The notes: a model not told the origin generated them from the letters alone. 64,000 nt of DNA from Corynebacterium oculi (GCF_001412105.1 NZ_LKST01000002.1:558001-622000); one strand, 5' to 3'. Positions 33,314-42,526 are shown, counted from the stretch's first letter. Program-made: numbers and translations.

Positions 33314-33748
33314 CTTTCAAAGTTCCTTTTCCCGGCACCCATGATGGTGCCATAGAGCCTCGCGGCCACCCACCGTCCCAGCGCGCTCAGCGGGGTGCTC
33401 AGCGGCCCGGCGGGAACATGCAGATCAATCTCCCACTCCACCAGGGTGTGCTCCCCGTGTTCCAGGAATCGCAACTGCGTAAAATCCTGGCGCACCGGGG
33501 GGCACGGAGCGCACCACGCGGTAGGTGATGCTCCGCTGCGGGCCCTGCGGCTGGGTATCGGTGATCTCCTCGTGATACACGCCGCCCACCATGGTGACGG
33601 TGCGGGTGGAACCCACGCCCAGGGCTCCCGGAGTATCCGGCCGGCAGCGCAGCACCATCACGGAGTCCTCGTAGTTGGTGCAATCATAAAACCAGGCATA
33701 TACCTCGTCCGGGGAGGCGGGAATCACCGAGGATATGGTCACGCTCAT
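33310..33748 (-). pseudogene. SRPBCC (polyketide cyclase/START-like) gene with a frameshift at a run of six C
   Basis: The first part encodes SVTISSVIPASPDEVYAWFYD up to RSVPP. A six-base run (G on the plus strand at 33497-33502) then shifts the frame. Removing one base joins it to VRQDFTQLRFLEHGEHTLVEW and a normal end at 33310. The joined protein of about 145 residues is a typical SRPBCC ligand-binding fold. ATGA overlaps with both neighbours show that an intact gene was part of the operon. Slippage at the run, a true mutation or a sequencing error are all possible. Confidence 0.8.
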
Positions 33749-34230
33749 GGCTTATTCCTTTCCAGGATCAGGGGGTGCTCCGCCCAGTCCACCGTGCCCT
33801 CCGCATAGGCCTCCTCCTCCAGGAGATCGGTGAGGGGCAGGCTAGATAGGGCATCGTTAAAGGCCTCCGCCGCCCGGTCAAAGGTGCGGTAAAAAAGGGC
33901 AAGTGAGTGCTCCATGTGCTCGGAGGAATCAAAGAGCCGCTCCGCCAGGGTGCTGGCCCCGGCGGGGGGTTCCACGCTTTCCATCGCCCCCATCACGTCC
34001 CCCAGGCTCAGCGTCTCCACGCTGCGCCTGAGGGAGTATCCGCCCTCGCGCCCCGGAATGGCGGTGATGAGTTCCGCCTCCACGAGCATCCGAAGCACCT
34101 TTTTGAGGTAGGAGTCAGAAACGCCCAAAATGGTGGACATGGTGGCGCTGGGCAACGGGGTATGCCCCTTTTGCAACGCCATCATCATCACCACAAAGAC
34201 GGCCTGCTCCGTGCTGCGATTGATTTTCAT
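33745..34230 (-). CDS. Rrf2-family transcriptional regulator without Fe-S cysteines
   Basis: The 161-residue protein has the Rrf2 winged helix (ILGVSDSYLKKVLRMLVEAELI, then GREGGYSLRR). The three cysteines that hold an Fe-S cluster in IscR and NsrR are absent: no Cys occurs in the protein. It therefore resembles YwnA-type Rrf2 proteins that sense something else. It sits between the NAD(P)-binding protein gene (8 bp upstream) and the coupled SRPBCC gene. Confidence 0.87.
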   Translation of the reverse strand: MKINRSTEQAVFVVMMMALQKGHTPLPSATMSTILGVSDSYLKKVLRMLVEAELITAIPGREGGYSLRRSVETLSLGDVMGAMESVEPPAGASTLAERLFDSSEHMEHSLALFYRTFDRAAEAFNDALSSLPLTDLLEEEAYAEGTVDWAEHPLILERNKP

Positions 34231-34238
34231 GAAAGCAA

Positions 34239-34817
34239 TTATGCTGCCGTGGATCGCAGGCCAGAAACCAACTTTCCTGCCACCTCTTCCGCCGTCACCG
34301 GCTTAAAGGTGGAGGAGAAAAGGCCCAGGAATTTGAAGATCGGCACCATCTTGGCCAGCGCGTCCTGGCGCCCGGCCCCGTACACCACCGTGGGCTCCAC
34401 GCTCACCAGGGGGACCGTGGACTTTCTCAGCTCGCCAAGGATCTCCCGTTTCATGGTCACAAAGGGCTTGGGGCCGAGCAGCCCGCCGATCATTCCCATC
34501 GCCCGCGCGCCGCGCTCCTCCGCCAGGCGCTTCATCGCCATCGCGGGATCGTAGTTGATGCTCTTGAGGGCGGCGGCATCCTTCTCCGGACGTCCCAGGA
34601 AGTCCACGATGGTGTCGAACTTCTCCGGCAGCACCGCCGCCAGGGAGTCATAGGAGGTGGCGTCGGCGGCGATGGTCTTTACTCGCGGGTCGCTGAGTTC
34701 ATTCTTCCCTGAGCTGGACACCACCAGGAACTCCGCGGCGGGGTCCGCCTTCAACCACTGTCGCGTCACCTCGCGGCCGATGTAGCCGTTACCACCCAAA
34801 AGAACGTTGATGCTCAT
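34239..34817 (-). CDS. NAD(P)-binding Rossmann-fold protein (atypical SDR)
   Basis: The 192-residue protein begins with the nucleotide loop LLGGNGYIGREV (GxxGxxG) and continues like NmrA/epimerase-type atypical SDRs, without a YxxxK active site, so a redox-sensing or reductase role is possible. GAGAGGAAAG stands before the ATG. It is the first gene of the operon with the Rrf2 regulator, SRPBCC and MBL genes, an arrangement common for stress-induced quinone or NAD(P)H-linked functions. Confidence 0.78.
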   Translation of the reverse strand: MSINVLLGGNGYIGREVTRQWLKADPAAEFLVVSSSGKNELSDPRVKTIAADATSYDSLAAVLPEKFDTIVDFLGRPEKDAAALKSINYDPAMAMKRLAEERGARAMGMIGGLLGPKPFVTMKREILGELRKSTVPLVSVEPTVVYGAGRQDALAKMVPIFKFLGLFSSTFKPVTAEEVAGKLVSGLRSTAA

Positions 34818-34838
34818 GATCTTTCCTCTCAGAATCGG

Positions 34839-34870
34839 GGATATTCAATATCTATGGATAGAGAATATCC
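34839..34870. promoter_or_regulatory. Candidate Rrf2 operator
   Basis: GGATATTC (34839-34846) and GAATATCC (34863-34870) are inverted arms 16 bp apart. The left arm is itself part of GATATTCAATATC, a 13-bp palindrome. It lies upstream of the operon that encodes the Rrf2 protein and in the gap to the Fic gene's end. Confidence 0.5.
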
Positions 34871-34891
34871 ACGTTTCCGTGAGTGTGCAAC

Positions 34892-35986
34892 TCATACGGT
34901 CGCGTCGCTGTTCAGGGCGCTTAAAGCCAGGCGATTGATAAAAATCTTCTCCCTCCCCACCTTCACCTCATCGAGCAGACCCAGCTCCGCCACGCGCGCC
35001 AGCCACACCGAGGCCGTCTGGCGCTGCGCCAAGCCAGCGCTCACCACATCGGAGATGCGGGCGTATGGGTTGCGCATGAGTATCTCCGCCAACTTTTCCG
35101 GCGCGGCCACTCGCCCGGCCTCCCGCATACGGTGGGCCATCGTTGTTTGAATATCCCGCAATTCATCAATGAGCGCGGCTGCCTCCCGCGCCGCCGCCTC
35201 CACACCCCGCACCATGTACAGCAGCCACGGCTCCCACTCCTGGTGCGTGGTTACCCTCCGCAGCCTGCGGTAATACTCGGTTTTGTTCCGAACAATGTAC
35301 CCGGATAAATACAGCACCGGAAGCCTCAAGACCCCCTCCTGCATGAGCATGAGGATATTTAAGATACGGCCCGTGCGGCCATTCCCATCATGAAAAGGGT
35401 GGATCGCCTCAAACTGATAGTGCGTGACCGCCATGAGCACCAAGGGATCCAGGCCGTGATCCGAATAAAGAAAACGCTCCCACGCAGAAAGATGCCCCTC
35501 AATCACATGCTTTCCCTCCGGGGGCGTGTACACATGCTCCCCCGACGAGGGATTACCAATGTACGTCCCCGGAGTCGCCCGCACCCCCATCTCCACTCCC
35601 TGCAAGGTAGAGCATATATCCGCCGCCAACTTCACCGATACCAGGCGTTCCCGCAACCGCTCCACACCACGAAAAAGCGCAGAAGTGTACCTCAGCGCTT
35701 CCTTAGTCTCCGGCGTCGGAGCCACCTCAACCGACCACGCAGCGCGAAAAAGCTCATCGGTGGTAGTCACGATGTTCTCAATCTTTGAGGAGGCCTGCGC
35801 CTCACGCAGCGGGATAGTCGTGGTGATGATCTGAGGATTAGGGATCAACTCACATGCCTTATCCAGAGAAGCAAGCTGGCTGCGTGCATCAATGACCGCT
35901 TTGAGCACAGCCACCGTTTCTAGCGATTGCTCCGGCGGCAGCGGTGGCAAGTCGTTGTAGGGGATGCTCGTATATAGAAAAGCCAT
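34892..35986 (-). CDS. Fic-domain AMP-transferase
   Basis: The 364-residue protein has the catalytic loop HPFHDGNGRTGR near residue 200. An N-terminal inhibitory helix with SSKIEN matches the (S/T)xxxE(G/N) motif, so it is a self-inhibited class II Fic enzyme. A C-terminal winged helix (ISDVVSAGLAQRQTASVWLARVAELG) completes the common Fic-HTH layout. It should transfer AMP from ATP to a protein Ser/Thr/Tyr; the target is unknown. The gene is single, in slightly lower-GC sequence. Confidence 0.9.
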   Translation of the reverse strand: MAFLYTSIPYNDLPPLPPEQSLETVAVLKAVIDARSQLASLDKACELIPNPQIITTTIPLREAQASSKIENIVTTTDELFRAAWSVEVAPTPETKEALRYTSALFRGVERLRERLVSVKLAADICSTLQGVEMGVRATPGTYIGNPSSGEHVYTPPEGKHVIEGHLSAWERFLYSDHGLDPLVLMAVTHYQFEAIHPFHDGNGRTGRILNILMLMQEGVLRLPVLYLSGYIVRNKTEYYRRLRRVTTHQEWEPWLLYMVRGVEAAAREAAALIDELRDIQTTMAHRMREAGRVAAPEKLAEILMRNPYARISDVVSAGLAQRQTASVWLARVAELGLLDEVKVGREKIFINRLALSALNSDATV

Positions 35987-36047
35987 GAGCAGACCCTACC
36001 GCAAGCACACACCAGACGTGTCGATTTTCTCCTGCAATTTCGACACG

Positions 36048-37409
36048 TCACTCCACCCGCAGCACACCCCCGGCCGCCTTGAACTCCTCCCGCGCGGCGG
36101 CGAGGAGGGGGGCGTCGCCAAGCGTATCCAGGGCCACCTGACCCAGGCCGATGGCGGAATCCACGGCCGTATCCACGGCGGCCTCGGAGCGCGCGTACTC
36201 CGCGAAGGCCCGCGTGTGCAGCGCCACTCCCTGCGGAGCGATCTTCACCATCGGATGAATCCCCGGCACCAGATGAGAAACGTTGCCAAAATCCGTGGAG
36301 GCCGCCAGGGTATCCGGTACCACCCCGCCGGGGAGGGCCCGCCGCCCGCGTTCCTCCTGGGTGGCGGCCCAGCGCGCGGACAGCGCGTGATTGTTGCGCA
36401 CCGGCAGGCTGGCGGGGTGCTCGTCCCACTCCTTGCTCACCTCCACCCCGGCCATAAGCGCGGCGCCGTCGAGCACGGCGTCGATACGCTCGGAGAGGTC
36501 GCTGAGGGTCTGCGCCATGAGCGAGCGCACGTAGATGGTCATGGTGGCGGTATCCGGGATCACCGAGGGCCGCTGGCCGCCCTCGATGATGATGGCGTGC
36601 AGGCGATCCGAGGGCGGCATTTGCTGACGCAGCAGGCCAAATCCCTGGTAGGCGAGGGTGGCGGCGTCGAGCGCGTTGCGGCCCATGAAGGGCTCCGAGG
36701 AGGCGTGCGCGGCCACGCCATGAAAGGTGGCGGTGAGGGTGCGCCGCCCCACCCAGGCGTGTTCTGCGAGGTCAAAGGAAAACGGGTGCACCATCATCGC
36801 CGCGTCCACGCCCGCAAAAGCACCCCCGCGGATCAGGTATTCCTTGCCCGTGTGCCCCTCCTCCGCGGGCGTGCCCAGCAGTATGATCCGCCCACGCACC
36901 GCGTCCATGTTTTTTATGCTTTTCGACGCCGCCAGGAACGCCCCCACGCCCGCCGCCGCGATGATGTTATGTCCACAGCCGTGGCCAATGCCGGGCAGCG
37001 CATCATACTCCGCGAGGATCGCCACCGTAGGATCGTACTGCGGATCAAAGTTCGGTGAGGCACACTCCGCGCGTAGCGCGGTAGCCAGGCCGCCCACCCC
37101 CACCTCAACCCGGTGTCCGTGGGCCCGCAGCAGGGCCGCGATGGTGGCCGCTGCGTGATGCTCCTCGAAGGCCTCCTCGGGATGATCGTGCAGGTCAAAG
37201 GCCAGTTCTCGCAGATCCGCACGCAGAGACTCCCCGACCGTGGCGATGCGCTTCCAGGCGCTCCGCTGCCCGGGATAGGACTCGGCCTCCTCCAGGGCCG
37301 TGGCCTTCGCCTTTCTAGCCGCAGCCCTGGCCGCCTTGGCCGCCCTCGCCCGGCGCTCTATCCCCTCCCGCATCGCGTCGAGATAAGCGGTAGAGGGTTG
37401 GGGGAGCAT
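36048..37409 (-). CDS. M20D-family amidohydrolase, AbgB-like
   Basis: The 453-residue protein has the M20 metal residues AEYDALPGIGHGCGHNIIA, EEGHTGK and a dimerisation domain with AAHASSEPFMGRNALDA. A long charged N-terminal helix (residues 15-45) is unusual. It sits directly downstream of abgT on the same strand, so the likely substrate is p-aminobenzoyl-glutamate or another N-acyl amino acid. GAAAGGAAC precedes the ATG. Confidence 0.83.
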   Translation of the reverse strand: MLPQPSTAYLDAMREGIERRARAAKAARAAARKAKATALEEAESYPGQRSAWKRIATVGESLRADLRELAFDLHDHPEEAFEEHHAAATIAALLRAHGHRVEVGVGGLATALRAECASPNFDPQYDPTVAILAEYDALPGIGHGCGHNIIAAAGVGAFLAASKSIKNMDAVRGRIILLGTPAEEGHTGKEYLIRGGAFAGVDAAMMVHPFSFDLAEHAWVGRRTLTATFHGVAAHASSEPFMGRNALDAATLAYQGFGLLRQQMPPSDRLHAIIIEGGQRPSVIPDTATMTIYVRSLMAQTLSDLSERIDAVLDGAALMAGVEVSKEWDEHPASLPVRNNHALSARWAATQEERGRRALPGGVVPDTLAASTDFGNVSHLVPGIHPMVKIAPQGVALHTRAFAEYARSEAAVDTAVDSAIGLGQVALDTLGDAPLLAAAREEFKAAGGVLRVE

Positions 37410-37488
37410 GAGGTTCCTTTCTTGTGCCGGTGCTTACCCCAGGGTAGTTCGGCGTGGAAGGGGGCGCTATGTTGTCCCAGAAATCTCA

Positions 37489-37506
37489 ACGTTTCACGTG
37501 AAACGT
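37489..37506. other. parS-type ParB-binding palindrome
   Basis: ACGTTTCACGTGAAACGT is a perfect 18-bp palindrome holding the full 14-bp parS core GTTTCACGTGAAAC. It lies in the 100-bp gap between abgT and abgB. Corynebacteria cluster parS sites near oriC, which agrees with the pknAB neighbourhood. Confidence 0.8.
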
Positions 37507-37509
37507 CCC

Positions 37510-39132
37510 CTACCCCAGGAAGATCCCCGCACCTGGCCCCAGGGGTAGATCGGCATAGAACCACAGCGCCAGCAGCAGCACCCACGTCAGCCCGAAGGGA
37601 ATCACAAACACAAACATGCGGGACATCAGCGTGCCCAGGCCCGCCTGCGGCTCGTACCTGCGCAACATGCCCAGGATCACGATCATGTACGGGTTCAGCG
37701 GCGTGATGATCTGCGTGGCGGAATCTCCCACGCGGAAAGCCGCCTGCACAAAGCCCGGCTCGTACCCCAGCAGCGCGAACATGGGCACAAACACCGCCGC
37801 CATGAGCGTCCACATCGCGGAGCCGGAGATAATCAGCAGGTTTAAGCAACTCGCCAAAATGATGAAGGCCAGCACCGCGGCGAATCCGGTGAGGCCCACC
37901 GCCTCCAGCCCCGCCGCGCCCTTCACGGCCGTCCAGGTACCGATGCCCGTCCAATTAAACAGCGCCACGAACTGCCCCAGGATGAAGGCAAGCACCAGAA
38001 ACTCCAGCATTCCCTTGAGCGCCTCGGTCATCATATCCACGGCATCATCCACGCTGCGGATCGTGCCCACCACCACGCCATAAGTGATGCCCATGACAAA
38101 GAAGAACACCATCACCAGGAATACGATGGAGTTCAGCAGCGGCGACTGAGGCAAGAAACCGCCCTCCTCATTGCGCCACGGGGAGCCGGGGAGCAACACC
38201 GCCACCAGCACCACCGCCGTGGCCAAAAGGGTGGCCCACAGAGAGATCTTCAGCGCCAGCCATTCCCTGGGGTCCAGCTCTGCGGAAAGATCCTCCTGCC
38301 CCGACCCCTGGGCGCCGGTGCCGCCTTCTCCGCTCTCCTCGTCGAGAGCCCGCTGCTCGGTAGGCACGTTCTGGCGCGTCATGCGCGGTTCCAGCACGCG
38401 ATCAATGAGGAATCCCGCGATGAGCCCCAGCAGGATCGCGGACGCGATATTGAAGTAATAGTTAGATACCGGGTTGACCTCCTGGGCCTCCAGGCCCGGC
38501 AAGCCCTCCATCACAGCGTTGGTGATGCCCGCAAAGAGAGCGTCTAGGCTGCTGGGCACTAGGGAGGTGGAATAGCCCGCACCCACGGCGGCGAAGCCCC
38601 CGAGGAGGCCCGCTACGGGGTGCCGCCCGGCCGCCTTGAACACCATCGCCGCCAACGGCGGCACCACCACGAAGGCGGCGTCCGCCATCACGGAGGCCGT
38701 CACGCCGGTGACTCCCACCGCGTAGGGCAGCACCGTCTTATTTGCTGAGCCAAAGAGCTTGCGGATCAGCGCGGCGAGCATTCCCGAGCGCTCCGCAATG
38801 CCCACCGCGAGCATGATGGGCAGCACCGTCACCAGCGGCGGGAAACCGATGTAATTGTCCCCGATATTCTCCGTGAACCACACCAGCCCCTCGCCGGTGA
38901 ACAGGCCCTTGATGCTGAGCGTCTCTCCCGAACCCGGCACCTGCACCGAGGCCCCCGACCACGCCATGAGCGAGGACGCCACGGCAGTGATGAGGAAAAG
39001 AATCAGGAAGAGCAGAAAGGGGGTGGGCAGTTTATTTCCCACCGCCTCGATGGTGCCGAGGAAGCGATCACCCCACTTCCCCAGGGTGCCGCGTGGTTCT
39101 GCCTTCGTCTCCGTAGTGGTCTCTGCGGACAT
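37510..39132 (-). CDS. AbgT-family transporter
   Basis: The 540-residue protein with about twelve helices matches AbgT: TPFLLFLILFLITAVASSL at the start, MADAAFVVVPPLAAMVF, and the C-terminal SATQIITPLNPYMIVILGML. AbgT proteins import p-aminobenzoyl-glutamate or export sulfonamides. GGAAGG precedes the ATG. It pairs with the AbgB-like hydrolase downstream, pointing to scavenging of folate breakdown products. An AbgA partner is not in the window. Confidence 0.88.
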   Translation of the reverse strand: MSAETTTETKAEPRGTLGKWGDRFLGTIEAVGNKLPTPFLLFLILFLITAVASSLMAWSGASVQVPGSGETLSIKGLFTGEGLVWFTENIGDNYIGFPPLVTVLPIMLAVGIAERSGMLAALIRKLFGSANKTVLPYAVGVTGVTASVMADAAFVVVPPLAAMVFKAAGRHPVAGLLGGFAAVGAGYSTSLVPSSLDALFAGITNAVMEGLPGLEAQEVNPVSNYYFNIASAILLGLIAGFLIDRVLEPRMTRQNVPTEQRALDEESGEGGTGAQGSGQEDLSAELDPREWLALKISLWATLLATAVVLVAVLLPGSPWRNEEGGFLPQSPLLNSIVFLVMVFFFVMGITYGVVVGTIRSVDDAVDMMTEALKGMLEFLVLAFILGQFVALFNWTGIGTWTAVKGAAGLEAVGLTGFAAVLAFIILASCLNLLIISGSAMWTLMAAVFVPMFALLGYEPGFVQAAFRVGDSATQIITPLNPYMIVILGMLRRYEPQAGLGTLMSRMFVFVIPFGLTWVLLLALWFYADLPLGPGAGIFLG

Positions 39133-39217
39133 AAAAGGGCCTTCCGGTTACGTGTTTGCTTCACCATCGCGCGTGCGATGTGGTACACGATACACAGAAG
39201 GCCCCCGCGGGGCTCGC

Positions 39218-39991
39218 TTAAGCTCCCCGGAACTCAGGCTTTCGCTTATCGACGAACGCCGCCATGCCCTCCTTCTGATTCGCCGAAGCGAACACGGAGT
39301 GCACCAGACGGCGCTCAAAGAGCAGCCCCTGGCTCAGGTTCGCCTCGAAGGCAGTATTAACGGCCTCCTTGACCATCGTGGCCGCCACCTTGGACTTCCC
39401 GGCGATAGTATGCGCCGTCTCCAGGGTCTGATCCAGCAAGTCCTCATCCGCCACCACGCGGGCCACCAGGCCGGAGCGCTCCGCCTCCTGGGCATCCATC
39501 ATGCGCCCCGTCAGGCACATCTCCATCGCCTTGGCCTTGCCCACCGCGCGGGTCAGGCGCTGAGAGCCGCCCATGCCCGGCAAAATACCCAGGTTGATCT
39601 CCGGCTGACCAAAGCGCGCGCTCTCCGCAGCGATGATGAAATCACACATCATGGCCAGCTCGCAGCCGCCACCCAGCGCATAGCCGGACACCGCCGCGAT
39701 GATCGGCGTGCGCGCCCTGGTCAGGGCATCCCAGCCGCCAAACCAATCGGCGTTGTACATCTCCGTGGCGCCCTTGTCCGCCATCTCCTTAATGTCCGCT
39801 CCAGCGGCAAAGGCCTTGGCGGAGCCCGTTATCACGATGGCCCCGATCTCCGGGTTCGCGTCCAGGCGGGTCACCGCCTCCGTCACCTCGCCCATGAGCT
39901 CGTTGTTCAGGGCGTTGAGAGCCTTGGGGCGGTTCAGAGTGATGAGCGCTACGCGCTCGTGGACTTCCTCGATGATAGTGTTCTGCGTCAT
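39218..39991 (-). CDS. Enoyl-CoA hydratase
   Basis: The 257-residue crotonase-fold protein has the oxyanion-hole segments AFAAGADI and [13 protein letters not shown]. Both catalytic glutamates are present (the Glu of GGGCEL and that of GQPEINLG). It hydrates trans-2-enoyl-CoA in beta-oxidation. GGAGGAACT lies right before ATG 39991; longer readings upstream have no support. Confidence 0.92.
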   Translation of the reverse strand: MTQNTIIEEVHERVALITLNRPKALNALNNELMGEVTEAVTRLDANPEIGAIVITGSAKAFAAGADIKEMADKGATEMYNADWFGGWDALTRARTPIIAAVSGYALGGGCELAMMCDFIIAAESARFGQPEINLGILPGMGGSQRLTRAVGKAKAMEMCLTGRMMDAQEAERSGLVARVVADEDLLDQTLETAHTIAGKSKVAATMVKEAVNTAFEANLSQGLLFERRLVHSVFASANQKEGMAAFVDKRKPEFRGA

Positions 39992-40106
39992 AGTTCCTCC
40001 TTCCCCGGCCAGTGTACGGGGTTGGGGGGTGGTGGGGGTAGCAGGATTACACGCAGAACCCATTGTCATGTACAGTATGTATCAATCGTTCAGCCCGCCC
40101 CGAGCC

Positions 40107-40142
40107 TTGCTTGGGAGTGGGCTGGATCTCTATAATTGGTCC
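40107..40142 (+). promoter_or_regulatory. Promoter of the Abi gene
   Basis: TTGCTT (40107-40112), an 18-bp spacer and TATAAT (40131-40136) are followed 6 nt later by ATG 40143. This is a consensus -10 box and predicts a leaderless transcript. Confidence 0.7.
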
Positions 40143-41108
40143 ATGCAACACGTCTCATCGAAACCGCCAACAAGCGTCCCAGAACAAATATCCCTATTGC
40201 GCGAGCGCGGAATGCAAATGAGTGACACCATAGCCACACAATGGCTTAGTACCGTAGGCTATTACAGACTTTCAGGCTACTGGTACCCTGCACGAATCAT
40301 AAAAAATGGAAGAAGAGAAAATAACTTCATCCCTGGAACACATTTTAATGACGCAATATCACTCTATGAAGCCGACCGGAAATTACGCACACTTGTTCAC
40401 GACGGCATGGAGCGTATAGAAGTAGCACTCAGAACAAAACTCTGCAACCAGATATGCGCTAATGATTCACTCGCCTACACCGATCCCTCAATTTTCCGCC
40501 CAACCTTTAACCATCAATCCTGGACGCAGGCCGCAAATAAACGAATTAAAAGATCCCTCCGCCATAACGAAGCAATCAAGCATTATAAAAATGACTATGC
40601 TGGCGACTACCCATTCTGGGTCATGGCCGAGGTGTTGGACTTCTCCGACATATCAAGGCTATACGAGGGACTAAAGACCGGAGATCAACGAGAGATTGCA
40701 GAAAATCTCGGAATTACTATCGATCTCCACCTTTTATCCAAAGAACAAAGAAATAATGTCACCGCAGGGTCTCCTATGGCCCGCTGGTTTGAACACTTTA
40801 CAATCATCAGGAATACATGCGCTCACCACGGGAGATTATGGAATAAATCATTCGTTCCCACCCCTACCAATGCGCTAAGAACCATCTCATCAATCAATAC
40901 ACTTCCTCAAGGCCAGAGCGAAAAAATTTATGGCGCCTTAATCCTCATGTCATATCTACTACAGGGCATATCCCCCGGAACAACATGGCCTAATAAGGTA
41001 TCATCCCTTATAAAAGAATCGTTTTTCACTAACCCAATTGTCACCCCTCAAGCACTAGGTGCTCCATCTGATTGGGATGGCTCAATCTCCTCCGCAACCC
41101 TCACCTAA
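40143..41108 (+). CDS. Abi-family (AbiD/AbiF type) abortive-infection protein
   Basis: The 321-residue protein has the Abi_2 layout: an N-terminal QISLLRERGM and YYRLSGYWYP, a middle FWVMAEVLDFSDISRLY, and the HEPN-like RNTCAHHGRLWN (R-N-x-x-x-H) that marks putative RNases. Family members abort phage infection or act as toxins. Its DNA is far more AT-rich than both neighbours, a strong sign of transfer, and it sits alone as a cargo gene. The end overlaps amn by 8 bp, so insertion was tight. Confidence 0.87.
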   Translation: MQHVSSKPPTSVPEQISLLRERGMQMSDTIATQWLSTVGYYRLSGYWYPARIIKNGRRENNFIPGTHFNDAISLYEADRKLRTLVHDGMERIEVALRTKLCNQICANDSLAYTDPSIFRPTFNHQSWTQAANKRIKRSLRHNEAIKHYKNDYAGDYPFWVMAEVLDFSDISRLYEGLKTGDQREIAENLGITIDLHLLSKEQRNNVTAGSPMARWFEHFTIIRNTCAHHGRLWNKSFVPTPTNALRTISSINTLPQGQSEKIYGALILMSYLLQGISPGTTWPNKVSSLIKESFFTNPIVTPQALGAPSDWDGSISSATLT

Positions 41109-42495
41109 ACGGCACCTCCCCAATGGTGCGCCGTAGTTTGCGGGTGCGCAGCCGCTGCGGGTCCTGGGCCAGGTATTCCATCGCCCGCACCGCGCACATC
41201 ACGTGCGCCTCCTTGGAGGAGGAATAAAACGCCTGGGCCTGGGCGGGGAGTTTGGGCACGGCATGGAGGGGTAGGTCGGAGACGCTGAGCAGGGTGCCGT
41301 AGGGCACGCGGTAGCGGTACCCGTTGGCCGCCAGGGTGCAGGATTCCATGTCTACGGCCACCGCCGTGGAACCGCGCAGCCATTCCCAGAGTTCTCGGCT
41401 GGTGCGCCATTCCCAGTTGCGGTCGTCGGTGGAGAGCACCGTTCCGGTGCGCATGAGGGATTTATCGTTACCGTAAATATCCGCCACGCTGGATTCCAGG
41501 GCGCGTTGAATCTCCGGCACGGCGGGAATGGGAACGTCGCGGAGGATTCGTCCGTCCATCACGTGATCCTCGCGCTGGTAAGCGTTACCCAGGATAAGAT
41601 CGCCCATTCTCATGCGCCCGTCTAGGCCCGCGCAGTGGCCGATCATGATCCACGCCTCCGGACGCAACACGGCCAAGCAATCGGTGATGGTTTTGGCGTT
41701 TGAGGGGCCCACGCCGATGTTAATCATGCTGATGCCGTCGCCGGCTTCGGTGCAGAGGTCATAGCGCGGCATTTGCCGGGTGGAGGCCGTGTCTACTTCC
41801 TGATCTTCCCCGGTAATACGCCGCCCGTTCGGCAGAACCAACTGGGTATATCGCGTGTCCTGTCTGCCTAATTGTCGCAGGCCAAAGTCCACAAACTCGC
41901 TGGTGTGCATGGGGTAATTGGTAAAAAGGATGTATTTTTGCAGCGTTTCCACCGCAATGCCCGTGTAGTGCTCAATGCGCGCGCAGGCAATGTCACAGCG
42001 CTGCGGCCCAAAGTGGAAGAGCGGTTTAACGGGGCCGTGGAATACTTCCCAGTTACTATCGACGATCCCGTCATCCACCTCATCGAGCGTCGGCCTGGGT
42101 ACCGCGTCCCCCAGGTCTCCCGCGCGGCGAGCCTCGTCCACGTTTTCTAGGCCGCGAATGTACTCGGGTGGTATCCGCGTGGTGGAGGGCCCTACGAAAA
42201 TGTCGCACGGGTAATTGTTCACTAGCTGGGTGAGTTGTTCGGTGAGGTAACCGCGCAGCAGGCGGGGCTTGCTCAGCTCGGCGGCGTAGCGCCCAGCCTC
42301 GTCCACGTAACCGAAGGGCGCGCCGCGATCAATCGGCCGCCACTGCTTCACCTCCACCTCCAGGCGGGGGTAGGTGACCTCGCTGTACCCCGCGTAGTTT
42401 CCCCACCGGAAGATGTCTGCCGCGCGGGCCGTGGCGGCGTCGTAAAGCTCTATGAGGCGTTCAATCGCCTCCCCCACTCCGAGCATCTTTTCCAT
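41101..42495 (-). CDS. amn: AMP nucleosidase
   Basis: The 464-residue protein matches AMP nucleosidase in length and in its two-part build: an N-terminal regulatory domain (YPRLEVEVKQWRPIDRGAPFG) and a C-terminal phosphorylase-like domain (INIGVGPSNAKTITDCLAVL, IGHCAGLDGRMRMGDL, VDMESCTLAANGYRYRVPYG). It splits AMP into adenine and ribose 5-phosphate. TACCCT (complement of 42504-42509) is 8 nt before the ATG, so the mRNA may be leaderless. It is divergent from the POT gene. Confidence 0.92.
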   Translation of the reverse strand: MEKMLGVGEAIERLIELYDAATARAADIFRWGNYAGYSEVTYPRLEVEVKQWRPIDRGAPFGYVDEAGRYAAELSKPRLLRGYLTEQLTQLVNNYPCDIFVGPSTTRIPPEYIRGLENVDEARRAGDLGDAVPRPTLDEVDDGIVDSNWEVFHGPVKPLFHFGPQRCDIACARIEHYTGIAVETLQKYILFTNYPMHTSEFVDFGLRQLGRQDTRYTQLVLPNGRRITGEDQEVDTASTRQMPRYDLCTEAGDGISMINIGVGPSNAKTITDCLAVLRPEAWIMIGHCAGLDGRMRMGDLILGNAYQREDHVMDGRILRDVPIPAVPEIQRALESSVADIYGNDKSLMRTGTVLSTDDRNWEWRTSRELWEWLRGSTAVAVDMESCTLAANGYRYRVPYGTLLSVSDLPLHAVPKLPAQAQAFYSSSKEAHVMCAVRAMEYLAQDPQRLRTRKLRRTIGEVPFR

Positions 42496-42526
42496 GTTTC
42501 CCGAGGGTACTCACTACACTATCCCC

